A DNA stretch of 64,000 nucleotides, taken from Jacaranda mimosifolia. Lineage: Eukaryota > Streptophyta > Magnoliopsida > Lamiales > Bignoniaceae. A program made the translations under genes and the position numbers. The stretch spans positions 1,205,501-1,269,500 of the forward strand of contig CM032117.1 of the NCBI GenBank assembly GCA_018894105.1, written 5' to 3'. Each line of letters begins with the position of its first letter. Within the stretch, counting starts at the first letter, position 1. The notes under the pieces are model-generated. The model was not told where the DNA came from and did not search any database. It was given only the letters and a program-made list of their open reading frames with translations. This document shows positions 1 to 12,354 of this stretch, piece by piece.

Positions 1-839
1 ATTATAGAATTAGAGGGATGTAATCAAATACGGTTGTTGCTTGATAATTTTGAGATTGGGGGATGGGGATGGGATCGGGATACAAATGTGACTAATGGGC
101 ACTGACAAAGCAGAAAAGTATGTAATCTGTGGTTCCAAGTTTCAAGATAGGATAAGAGTTCAAAAGACTTTCTAAGTGAACCCTCCAGTCCTTAGTGGCC
201 CCACCATGTAATACAAATTATGGTTATAAAATAAATTAAATTAATTCTATAAATAACTCAAAATCAATCATTAAAAATAATTTATTTGGGCATGGTTTAT
301 TAAATATAATATATTCTTTCATTAGATAAGAATTGAATGATTGTATTTGATTTGATATAATTAATAATTGAGTAAAAAAATTAAAGTACCTGAGTTCCAT
401 TATGTTGAAACTTATTTAAATTCGACTCCATTGTCGAGTTATAATTTTTAAAGTTCGATAAAAATCCAAACAAACATAGTTAAAACCGTTTTAGCGATTC
501 GATTTATTTGCAGTTTTAATTAAGAATAGAAAACTAGAAGAAATGAGAAGAGTCTACTAAAGTCTAAAGAACCGTATGCGAAAAATTGCCTCTAGTTTCA
601 CATTCTGGGGCTGACATCTTGTCTGCATTGTTCCTTTAGTTTGGAATCTAAAAATTATAAAGAAGTTTTAATCAAATATAACTTTATTGTCAAGAACTTT
701 GGTTCCAAGTTAAATGTTCCAAATGAGAGTTTGGCAGCACGTTGTTAAGAAGTAACAAATGCATGTTAAGTAGTTGAACAACTATTTCGAATGGAAGGAA
801 AAGATGTCGTTCCTTTAGTTTAAATTTAAATATTATTTT

Positions 840-1065
840 TTAATTTTACATCGTAAATACACATTCAACATATATAAAATATTTTTTTTAGAGAGTACTG
901 CAAATGACGAAATATTATCATTTCAACAAAGCAATATATTCATATTCTCTAATTAAATAAATTTCTATTCTCAAATCAAATAATCAAAGTATAAACTAGA
1001 TACAAAGCACATAAAGTGCGCCAATACACTCATTATCCGACCTCCCATTTAATGACTACATAAAT
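840..1065. repeat. Dispersed repeat, copy 1
   Basis: This stretch resembles 6075-6260. Both start near gagagta, contain the block tctatt(c/t)tcaaatcaaa, then a shared cacataaagtgc motif, and end near acctccca followed by ttaatga or a similar sequence. The arrangement looks like an old interspersed repeat of a few hundred bases, perhaps the tail of a retroelement. No terminal repeats or target-site duplication were found, so the class is unknown. Confidence 0.45.
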
Positions 1066-1953
1066 AAAATATTCTTGTTGAATAATTATGACTGTAATTA
1101 CGTATATTTAGTATGTAGTCATTAAGTGTGGAATGCATAGAGAATTTTAAAATACTCAACAGCCACCTCCCGATAATTTCTCCAATAATTAATAACTTTT
1201 CTCTATTTCAATAATTATCAACGTTTTCTATGAAGAAAAGGGGGAAAAAAGTGACTTTATTACAATAGCAAGCCGTTTTTTGAACATATGTAATAACATA
1301 ATCTTGAAAAGATGTGACTAAAAGATGATAATCATCCCATGTTTATTTAGCCGCTGGTTGTACAATCATTCATAAGATTCTACCTCTTCTAAAAAGTTGC
1401 AAAAATAAATAAATAAATAAATAAAAACCAATATAAAAAAGGGCAAGTGTGGCACATCCAAGCCCAAAAAGCATTTATATCCAACCTAAAATAATTGGTA
1501 GTACAAATGAATTGATCCACAAGTTGAAAAGGAAAATAGGGTAAAAGGTTGAAAAGAGCCTAAAAGTTGCAATGTAAAGTTGCTTGTAGAAGTTGTGCAC
1601 ATGTGCGGCCCCCGACATGGTTTTTATGTACATTAAAGCTACTTTGACTCCTTTGTATATTATGCTGCACCAATTCCCTTCAATTATCACAACACCCCAA
1701 ACAAATTTCCACTACTAGCATCTACATGTACCATAACACTAGGTAAAGCGTTTTGTGTACAAGACACAACCAAATTTCGGCACATTTTTTTCCCTATACA
1801 TTGGACATGACTTGCCCTCTCTATTATTTTGACACCTTATGCATGTTGTATCACTGATCTCAATGTACGATTGCTGTTTGTTGAATACGTATGATAATAA
1901 TTGTTCTCGTGATAGATGTTCGGGATGTGGTTTGTAAATTCAAAATGAATGTG

Positions 1954-2359
1954 ACTCACGTGAAAGTTTGCATATTTGAATTATGTGGTTCTTGACATGG
2001 TAACTCCAGTCTGACAGATTATAAGAGAATTAGCAGCGGAATCAGACTTATTAATTGAAAATTTTTCAATATCAATATTCGGGGAGATGTTCTAGACCTA
2101 AGTACTAGTGAAGGCTTGGATTAAGTGGCAAACAAATCTCAACATTTGATCATACTACTCACGTGAAAGTTTAAATATATGAACTATGTGGTTCCTAACA
2201 TTGTAACTTTGGCCCGACAGATTATAAGAGAATTAGCACCGGAATATGACTTATTAATTGAAAATTTTTCAATATCAATATTCGGGGAGATGTTCTAGAC
2301 CACAGTACTAGTGAAGGCTTGGATTAAGTGGCAAACAAATCTCAACACTTGATCACACT
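1954..2359. repeat. Two-copy tandem repeat, 203-bp unit
   Basis: Unit 1 (1954-2156) and unit 2 (2157-2359) begin with actcacgtgaaagttt and run in parallel through the blocks attataagagaattagca, attcggggagatgttctaga and gtgaaggcttggattaagtg. They differ at a modest number of positions, mostly in the first 70 bases. Both units have the same length. The sequence has no coding potential; it may derive from a retrotransposon LTR or leader. Confidence 0.85.
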
Positions 2360-4651
2360 TTATAAGATCATTCAAATATATCGACATATATTTCGAGATG
2401 ATAGTTAGGTTAAATTTTTTACTGTGACGTACAGTAAAATTTGTTTGATCCAATAATAAACTACTGCTTCCCTACCATGTGAATATAATTTTGGTGAATC
2501 TCTACCCATCTTGAAGATGTGGTGTCTCTAAATGTTGAGACCATAGTACAAGGTAGCACAAAGTAATGTGATGGAGTTAGAGAGGGGAAAGGCTAACTTG
2601 AAATTGTTGTCCCAACAAAACCAGTAACAGACAGTTCCCATCTCTGCAAGAATACTCAATCCAATTAAATCATGCAATTCACATTTGCAATCGTGTGGTT
2701 TCTACCTACAAATCTTTCTTTGATAGCCAATTGTCAACTAAAATGTTCTAGCTATAGCTAGTACAATTTTTTTACCCCATAATTGATACTAATTAACTAT
2801 GCATTTTTCACCAACTTGGGAGTTTATTTGTCAATTGACTATTTGAGGACTATTTTATATTCAAAACACATTATTTGTTTTGAAAATTGATAGTTTCATA
2901 AATATTTACTTTTCGCATATATGGTTAGTTAGTTATTAATAATAATAATGGAAAAAGAAATTAAGGCAAGTTATACTTGGTAAGATCGAAATCAGGTTTT
3001 ATATATATATATATATTGATATACGACTTTGCAGAGACTTGCATTTTTATAATGGCAGAGTTGCAGATCATTTTAAGTATTAACTAACGAAAAATTTTAT
3101 TTTGCTACAATAATTAATATTTTTCATAATTTCGATTGTAACAAAAATTATGTGCAAAAATTTTCATTATAAATAATTAATCAATTAATGGCACATATAT
3201 AATGACAATTTTTTAAACTCATATTATGATAATTGTCGCATAATTATATATCATAAGTGAAAACTTTCACATTATTACTCAATATTTTGATGCCGGAAAG
3301 AAATGCAAGGTGCATAACTTCACTTTCAAAATGTTATACCCTTACAATAATTGTTTTTCAAGGCAAATGACACTTTAACCCCCTAAATTAATTGTTTTTG
3401 AGATCATGTTTCCCTTCAATTATAAAAATATACCCTTTACATCCTATTACTTAATTAATTGTTAAGAAATGAAGGGAAACTAGGGTTTTTTTGGGCTTAA
3501 TATAAAAATAAATGATAATAATTAAGATTCAATTTGTGTGTTTTTTCAGACATCCAAACCTAACAGATTGCAGATCCCCTTGACTGAACAAACCTATTGG
3601 GTTTAAATGTGACATAGAAGATGGATTGAGAACCACATACTTGAATTGAACCAAACCAAGGTATAATTTGCCATGTGAGTTTGTATTTCATGGTCTACTC
3701 TTGCTACTAATACACAAATATGGAATATGAAATGTGTGTTTCATTTCCAAGATATTTCACTTTCAAATTAGGGGTAAAAAGACTAGAGAAAAGTCATCCA
3801 CCATTAAGTTTTGTAAGGATTTGTGATGATGGACATACTAATGGGAGTTTTCTCATAAAAAAGTCATTAATGTTGAAAGAGAGCAAACGACTTATAAACT
3901 GCTTTAAAACTCTCGATTTCTATGATGTGAGGGAAAAATAAAAAAAAATATCAGCCCCTCAATCAACGGGTTTAGAAGAGATTGTATAACTATTGCACGC
4001 ACAAATGATGTCAATGAGAATAGACCAATTCATTGCTGAATATGAAGGTTAAATCATGTCGAGATATTGTTCTATTGATGCACATTAATGAGGAGCAACT
4101 TATAAGTTATCTTATCACTCTCGGCTTCTTAAAGTAGAATAAAATTAAGTACCATAATTAAAAAAATAAAAAAGTTCGATTATATAAATTAATATTTTTC
4201 TCACTAAAATCTATAATCCCAACACAGAGTATGTAAAACCACAATTGCCAACGTAGCAAGAAAATTGGCTTGACAATATCAAAATATTAGAGGTTCAACT
4301 CTATTTGGCCATTGATTTCTTACACTAATACTCCTTTAAGATTCCTCGAATAGAATCAATTAAAATGCATCAAATATACACTTTTTAGGTCAATTTGATG
4401 AAATAATGAAATTATTATATGTCTAAAAATATGATGTAATTAAAATTATTGGGTCAACCCAGCAAAAATTTTCGAATTAAATTGGTCTAATTGAATTTTG
4501 ATCCGACAAATTCTATTGAAATTGTCAAGTGTTTTGGCACCTATGTTATTCCTCCATGGTGTAATGGACCTTTTATAGGTACCCATAACACCCAACATAA
4601 TTTATACTTAATTTGTAGCATTGATCTAAAAATAATACCTCAAATTAGTAA

Positions 4652-5017
4652 GCGCCCGTTTGGTTTTATTTTCTGAAGGCATTTTCATGTTTTGGTGAAA
4701 ATGAATAATGAAAAGTTAGTTATAAGTGTGAACTTGAAAATAAAATATTGTTTGGATGTTTTTGTTTAAAATGAAATGATTATGTAAGGTTGAAAATGAG
4801 TTGTATTAGGATATTATTGTGTTTTTATATTAAAAGTCATGCAAATGAGAATATGAGAAAATAAAGAGTGAAAATGGAGAGAAAATGTAAAAATGTATGT
4901 AGAAAAATGTGTTGAGAACGAAAATATATATAAAAATGAGAGAGAAGCTGATAACTATTTATTTTTATTTTTAGGAGATAATGAAAACAGTCCCAAAAAC
5001 AAAACCAAACGGGGCTG
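4652..5017. mobile_element. Tourist-like (PIF/Harbinger) MITE
   Basis: A 366-bp element with imperfect terminal inverted repeats: the left end reads gcgcccgtttggttttattt and the reverse complement of the right end reads cagccccgtttggttttgtt. It is flanked on both sides by TAA (4649-4651 and 5018-5020), the 3-bp target duplication typical of Tourist MITEs. It has no coding capacity. Relatives occur at 36150-36471, 52387-52716 and, more degraded, around 61424-61774. Confidence 0.8.
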
Positions 5018-5219
5018 TAAGTAATGCTTATGTCAGAGTTCACATTGGGTAGTTTCAATCTTTATCACATGAGGACTCCAGTCTTCTCAGCCGACCTGTC
5101 AATTCTTCCAACACATGGAACATCAAATACTTGGACAAATATACACATACATATATGTGTGTATGTATATGTCCAACGTGGTTTTATTTCGAATAATTAG
5201 GTAATAATATGGAAAATAA

Positions 5220-5698
5220 GGGCTGGATTGGTTGTGTTTTCATTGTTTTAGAATGTTTTTTTATTTTATCATTATTTTACGTGTGGAAATAAAAATGTAA
5301 TTGGATAAGAATTGTGAAGATTTTGAAAAAAAGTATATTAAAAATAATATTTTAATATAATAGTATTAATTATTATTGTTTAATTGATTGTGGGTTCCAT
5401 TTTCTCGAAAAGATAGAAAAATAAATATTTATTTAATAAGTTAGTGGATAATGATGAGATGAACAATTAATATTAAATTTTATGTGAGTCCCATTGCTTT
5501 GGAATGATAAAAAAAAATATTTAATTAATTTGTGGATTTTAATTATTTTTAAATTAAGAGGTATTATATGTTTTTTATAGGTATGAAAATGATAATGAAT
5601 GGTATTTTCATTGAAACTTGTATAAACAATGATATTTTCTATTTTTGGAATAGTGTAAAATGAGAAAATGATGTTCTAAAACACAAACAATCCGGCAC
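5220..5698. mobile_element. Tourist-like MITE, second family
   Basis: A 479-bp element beginning gggctggattggttgtgttt. The reverse complement of its right end reads gtgccggattgtttgtgttt. TAA flanks it on both sides (5217-5219 and 5699-5701). The interior is AT-rich without coding potential. The ends differ from the gcccgtttggtt family at 4652, so this is a separate family or subfamily. Confidence 0.75.
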
Positions 5699-6074
5699 TA
5701 AAACTTTACTAAGTTTAATTTATCGTAATTTATTTATTTGTTACAAAGTTTCTAGTGTTTTCCTTCAAAATTTATCCTTATTATATAAAACACTCCAAGA
5801 TCTAGACAATAATTCGAATCGAGTCAAGTTGATCATACCAGTCCAAATCTTATATTTGAGTCATTAGAAATGAATGGCTCTAATTAAGCCAATAATACAT
5901 CTATTTTATTTGCTAATCTATGAGTACCTATTATAAATAACTCATTGATTACCTACCAAGATATGTTTTACTACTTGCCAATTTCCCCCCCAAACTTATC
6001 CTTTTTAGAATTTTTTTACCAATTTGTTACCAAAAGAATTATTCGTTGGGACATTTTTTAGTGTTCTTTTTCTT

Positions 6075-6260
6075 TTTTAGAGAGAGTATTATAAATGATA
6101 AATTTATCATCATATCAATAAATCAAATATTTTTCTATTTTCAAATCAAACAGTCAAAGTACAAACTACCAATAATGCACATAAAGTGCACACAACGCGC
6201 CCACGTAGAATTGAATACAAAACCTCCCACATAATAAGTGTTCTTATTCATGTAATTTAA
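6075..6260. repeat. Dispersed repeat, copy 2
   Basis: Relative of the 840-1065 repeat. Shared blocks are gagagta, ttttcaaatcaaa, cacataaagtgc and acctccca, in the same order and with similar spacing. The short open frames crossing it on both strands have no recognisable domain and are treated as chance. Confidence 0.45.
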
Positions 6261-9074
6261 GACTCTAGTTAAAAAAAATAAATAATAATCTCTATCTTTG
6301 AAATTCAAATTGAATACTGCTGCTGATTTGTTTGAAATAATAATGTACACTTGTTTATCCTCTTGCTTGATACGAAAAGATATTATTAGTGGCAAATAAT
6401 TAAATGGGAGTCATTTTTGAATTGTTATTAATGATAAGATTAAGCAACAAAAAACTTTATTTAATAACAACAATAATTTATCAGTGATAAAAATTATTAT
6501 TTTAAATTGTTACTATCTAATTTGTTACAAGATTTTTATTGAACATAATCAAATTAAACAAACTTTTTATTACTAGATAAGTGCTTGAACAAATTAATTT
6601 CTAATTTCTTACTCACTTCTATCTGTATATATATTAATTCAGTTAGAGTTCGTTTGCTTTGAGTGATATAATTAGAAGTGATATATATAAGCACATGGAT
6701 ACAATTTAAGCCCATTAGGATAGAATATTTTAATTTTATATTTGATTGGTAAGATTAATATATAAATAATTAAAATATAATATATAAATTTTCTATTATA
6801 TCTTTTATACTTTTTAATAAATTTTTCACAATTTTTTCATTCTTTCCCATTCTTATAAATAAGGTTTAATTGAAAATAAGATAAAAAATAGGCCCTATTT
6901 AATTTTTGTAATTCTTATCAAACCAAATCAAGTATTATCCCTTTTGATTCATTTTCTAAAAGTAACAATAAATAATATTGGGTTTATAATTTATTAATGC
7001 CTTTTATTAATTGAAACAAATATTAAAAAAGATTTGATCAGATGAACAAGGCCTAAAATAATAAATATGCGGATTACGACAATCTAACCACCCATAATTA
7101 AATTAACTATTTTTCTAATGGGAATATTGATTTTTGGGATTCCAATATAATAATATTAGCAAACTTAATTTTCTCAAATTAAATAATAATATTTCATTTA
7201 TTTACTTAAATAAGATTCTAAATTCAAACATAGCACAAATGTGCGTCTTCTGGAAGTCCTCCTCATAAATGTACTTAATAGGACACGTGCTTGTGTAGGT
7301 TTTGGGATGTTCGGGCACGTGACAAAAAATCCCAAAAGCAAGTTCTATGTCGGCCAAACATTATCTTTGCACTTTCTACCCCTCCCCAATTCTCTTCTCC
7401 CCCTATTAATAAATGTGCGTTCACGTTCATTTACCACATTTTTATATATATATTTCTTCTAACTAATATTTTGGGTAAAATGGCCATCTTCTAAGTTCTA
7501 ACAACCAATTATTGATTAATTTACACGATTTGTTCGTTTTGAATTTTACATTAAAGTTTATTGGAATGGTCTTGGTGGGAACTTAACTTTAGTTTGAATT
7601 CTCTTTTTTAATTGATCATGGGATATATATTATTGATATTTAATTTTATTTTAAATTGAAGAATTGAGGAATGTGATGTTTAATTATAATACTCTCTTCC
7701 TCCACCCCCGCTCTACTGACCTGTTTAGAATAAAATTCTCATTAATACGTCCAGACGGGAGGTATCTTGATTATTGAAATTTCGTGTTCGGTGATGGATT
7801 TGGTTAATTATTTTTATTTGTGCTGTTTATGGGGACGATAATTATGTGCATCTTGCAATACTCCTCGATTGAGGAGTCTATTACAGTACTTGATATTTTG
7901 TCACACCGAGGAATTGAACTGTGGTATGAGGTTTGGATATATGATCTTCTTTCTCACAATTTCTTTTGAGGCGCCTAATTAGTAGGATAAAATTTCCATT
8001 AATGCATGCTGACAGGGTAATAACTTGATGCGGTTGGATGATATGTTTTATATTTATTCATAAAATAAAATACAAATTAGAACAAAATTCAGAATAATTC
8101 AATTTTGTGTACCACTTCACACATTTGAAAAATTGAAAGAAGTTACGTTGTGAACCATATTATCAAAGATTTCTCACATTTCCTTTTTCTTCTTTTCAAA
8201 ACTTTATGAATAATATATCTTTCTTCAAAATAATATTCTTTTAATTAAAGTACTTCAATAAATTTTAATATTTCAATATAAGCATAATTATTATTTTTTT
8301 TTTTTACTTTTCAACTCTCATTGAAAATTCTATATCAACTCAAATACAATTTTTTTTTCAAATTAATATATAGTTAAGTCAACCGTGGCACTCAAGTTAC
8401 AATGAACTAAAACAATACTTGTACATACATAAAAAAACAAACATGTCTAAATCATTTCTAATGAAGACTAATAAAATTAAAAGAAGAAGAGATTGAATCA
8501 CATTTGTTTGATATTGTTGGAGCCTTTTGTTTCCTTTTTTGCTTTTGTTTTGAATACGTAAGAATCCGTGACAGAGATGTATGCCAGTCGCGTGTCCACC
8601 GCTGGCCGACTACTTGCTTGTTTCTTTCCCAAAAATAAAAAATAAAAATAAAAATTACGGTAATATTTGAATATGAATTATGTATTTTGGAAAAATAAAT
8701 TTTGGGAGTGAGGTTGATGAATGTATTGTATGCTTATTTATATTTTGTGAATAGTAACAAAATTATTTTAGAAAATTTTGATATGTTTGTTTATGTTTTG
8801 AGAGGAGACAATTTTTACTGTGACAGTTAAATTAATGCTTTTTTGTCAGGTTTTTTGGTTGAAAATAGAATTAAATAATATTTTTTTATTATAAAAAATA
8901 ATAAAATATATAATATGTATATGTGATTGGATATGATTTTTTAATTGTAATAATAATAATAATATATTATGATATGTATATGTATGTATATGGGGCTTTT
9001 GGTAATAAGTTAATTGACTTGAATGGGGTATTTTGGGATTAATAGTGATTGTTTTGGCAAAAAAGTAAACTAAT

Positions 9075-9110
9075 ATGTTTGGTTACATTTTGCCAAATGT
9101 AACCAAACAT
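9075..9110. repeat. Perfect 16-bp hairpin
   Basis: atgtttggttacattt is followed by the 4-base loop tgcc and then the exact reverse complement, giving a perfect 16-bp stem. It sits in AT-rich intergenic DNA and probably marks the end or core of a small transposon; no paired distant terminus was identified. Confidence 0.7.
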
Positions 9111-10223
9111 AGCCTACAATATTTTTCATTTTCCATCTTTTATTTTTTTTTTAATATTTCAATTTAAAAAATTATTTATTAATCATACTTAATTAATTAT
9201 TGATATACTAAGAGTACTTGAGCTTGCATTTGATCATTTTTTCCCCAAGAGGATAGATATATGACTAATTTTTCAATTATCTCTATAAGGCTCGGATTTG
9301 CAATCAATCTGTTCGCAAGAATAAGAATTTACCATCAAATTGTTCATTCGCTCTCTTATGTATTAATTTCATCAATTGACTATATAGAAATTAAAGGAAG
9401 AAATACAAAAATGACTATTAACATGAAAAAATATATCAGAGCAAATCAGTTAGGTAATTAATAGAGCACTGTTATAGTACTATTTGGGAAGTTTTAGAAA
9501 GAACGGAGCTTACAGATTAATAATACCTACGCCGACCATAAAATAATTTAAAATTACTTAAAATATGATTTATGTATATTTTAAAAAAGTGATAAATTAT
9601 AAAATAAACATTATTAAATTTATTGCATGATGAATTTATTAGTATAATCCAACTCAAAACGAGCCAATAAATATAAAGGCTAGTCCAATTAGAGCCGCCA
9701 AATTCAAACTAAACTATGTAGGTAGCATCCACATCTTAACGTGCCATTCAAAAAGTCAAATCAACACTAAAAAAGGAGCTTCCAATCACTATGTTTAGAC
9801 AAATTAATGTGGGTATTAATATGTAAGTATACCTAAAAAATTTCCAACTACAACTGTCAATAATTAATTAGTGATAAATAGACATGTGATTATGAAATAA
9901 TAGAACGTGATATTTTTCATTTAATTTGTTGATAACCCAAGAGGAGAAAGTCCCATAGAAGAAAAATGAAAATTGATGACTAATACTTTACGTCATCTTA
10001 TGCATATCTTTTGAGTTGATTGTATATTTTTCTTAGTATATATTCCCTGTTGATAAACATCTGAGTAAGAAATTGATGAAGTATAAAATGACGAAATATA
10101 TTCTGAAATATCAAATTTATAAAATATAAATAATTGTATATTCATAATAAAAATATCAAATTTATGGATAAATGAACTTCCTATTTTGCAAATAAATATT
10201 TTTTTGAGACAAACGTACGATAA

Positions 10224-10816
10224 TGTTTGAAAAATCAGACCGTTCATTTAACCGAAAAACTTACCAGTTCATGATTCATAAGTTCAACTGTTAGTCGGAC
10301 CGTAATTGAACCGTGACGTCATAATTACGAAATATATATTTATATTATATATTACTTAAAAATTAATAAAATGCCAAAATATAAAACATAAAATGCTTAA
10401 ATGATACAGTCTAATATAAAAATTCAAATTTCACAATTCATATTATAAATGATCATAACAATTTAAATATCTTAAGTCTAAAATTTAAAATTGAAAGTGT
10501 GTGAGTTAATTCTAAAATCTAAACTCTAAATTAAGGCTTTTTTTTTTTTAACTTTTAGATAGCTTGTGAGGTGTACCTTACCCTTAAAACTTTGTACTTA
10601 GATAAAAAAAAAAATTAAAAAAAAATAATTTCACTAAAAATTAAATGAAAAAATCGCTTCAGTTCAATTGAACTGTGAGCAATTCACTAGTTCGACTGGC
10701 TGATTTGAATGATTTTAACAAACTAAGGCATTTTAATTAGTTTTTTAGTTTTTTGAGAAAATTAAATCAATTTGTCGGTGGATCAACAATTCCACCGGTT
10801 CAATTTCTTAAACCAT
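10224..10816. mobile_element. Putative Mutator-like non-autonomous element
   Basis: The left end (atgtttgaaaaatcagaccg) and the reverse complement of the right end (atggtttaagaaattgaacc) are imperfect inverted repeats. The flanking arms carry the aaccg/accggttcaa motifs common in a widespread plant repeat family. The centre is AT-rich and non-coding. No clean target-site duplication was found, so the bounds and class are tentative. Confidence 0.4.
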
Positions 10817-11340
10817 GACATACTATATATATATATATACACACACACACACATTAGTATTTAATTCTTACAAATAAATATATATATATATATCAAACAA
10901 AGAATGCATTAAATAATTTATTATTGATTATGACAATCTTTGAATAGATTACCAAAACCAAATTTAGCATAGAATCAGGGAGATTTGAGACCAAGATCAT
11001 GCAAAATTAATGCACGTCAATTATGGCAATTACATAAAAAGCCAAATTGATGGCTTACATCGATTCTTGCTCCCTTACCCGCCCAAGCTCCATGATTAAT
11101 TACATGTTCTACATTCAATGTACCATTTTGAACATTCTATTCTATTCGTATTTCATTTTATATTTCAGCATGATAAATATATGTTAAATTGATGAAAATA
11201 TCAACGGAGCATGTCGGGAAGAATTTGGGGCAGTTTAACGGAGTATGGGGCAATATATAAAGTGTAATTTTCATAATTTAAATTATTTGGAATGGGACAT
11301 GGAATTTACCTATCTCTCCCCGCTACCCCACCCCATATAG

Positions 11341-11385
11341 ATAATAATACTAATACTAATAATAATAATAATAATAATAATAATA
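11341..11385. repeat. (AAT)n microsatellite
   Basis: Roughly 14 units of AAT/TAA with a few interruptions at the left end. Confidence 0.9.
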
Positions 11386-11957
11386 TTATATATTTTTTTA
11401 ATTAAAAATAATGTCAAAACCAAATAGTTTAGGGTTTCCATTTTGGCACTTCCCACCAAATGCACAGTGTTTAAAAATTTGGATGTTGTGCTAGCTATTA
11501 TTTTAATTCTATTCTTATATCCTATTTTGCTTCTAAAATCTTATCTTATTTGTATGAAGTTTTTATTTTTGTATCTGAAATTTGAATTTTAATTGTTGTC
11601 AAATGATTTTGATTTAATAATTTCATTAATTAATTTCAATTTTTCTAATTTTTTCTGAGTTGGCTGGTTTAACCTGCCAACCCGATGAGACGAGGCAGGG
11701 TGGGGTCTTTTTGGGGCGAGCCTAACCAGTCTCACTTTTATCCCTATAAATGGATCTGATTTTCTATTATTTATGTTTATTAAAAAATATTTAATACACT
11801 TAATATATCTTCATAAAATAAAATAAGAGATGAAATTTGTATTTAAATAAATAATTCAGACTGACTGTGTCACAGGCCACAAATAAATAAATAATTATAT
11901 GAATTCAACTTCTTCACGGCGCCGGGAAATTAGCCCACAAAATTTTCGCTGCCCATC

Positions 11958-11966
11958 TATATATAT
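11958..11966 (+). promoter_or_regulatory. Candidate TATA box of the JOX-like gene
   Basis: tatatatat lies about 390 bases upstream of the chosen start codon, followed by a pyrimidine-rich CTTCTTCTT tract near 12000-12030, the kind of sequence common in plant 5' leaders. If used, the leader would be about 360 bases. TA-rich DNA is common here, so this rests on position and context only. Confidence 0.35.
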
Positions 11967-12354
11967 GTGTCACTTCTCACCCCTTACTCATCACCTCTTC
12001 TTCTTACTTCAGTTCTTCTTCTTCTTCTTCGTGGCCGTAAAAAGAAAACAGAGAATTTAATTGATACATATACACACATCTTCTGTATCTATATATGCAT
12101 ACACGTAGATTTCACGTTTATAGTCACACAAGCTTACATCATAGCTACCGCTTTTGCTCAGCCTGTTGCAATATAGATCACATACCACCAAAATTCCCAT
12201 GAATTTCACGTTCACTACTTTACTTCCTTTTCTACCTTTTTGCTCACATTAAATACGCCCCCTTCAACTAAGTTTCTTCCTCAATATCCCCATATATCTT
12301 TCTGTATATTTCTCTCGCTTTCTTTGTCTATCTGTGGTCTGTATATTCAGAAAT

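Larger units (their letters stand above)
1..11950. other. AT-rich gene-free intergenic region
   Basis: No coding region could be supported here. Open frames are short (under 85 codons), lack recognisable domains and do not join through splice signals. The stretch is strongly AT-rich and holds degraded transposon material: two Tourist-like MITEs, a 203-bp tandem duplication, a dispersed repeat present twice, a putative Mutator-like element and simple TA and AAT repeats, each listed separately where it could be bounded. The rest shows only low-complexity AT sequence to my eye. Diverged non-coding RNA genes or far-upstream regulatory DNA of the dioxygenase gene could be present and would not be visible. 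Confidence 0.7.

Noticed and set aside
3720..3941. 73-codon open frame as a small gene
   Set aside because: No domain, no splice-compatible neighbours, and amino acid content typical of chance reading of AT-rich DNA.
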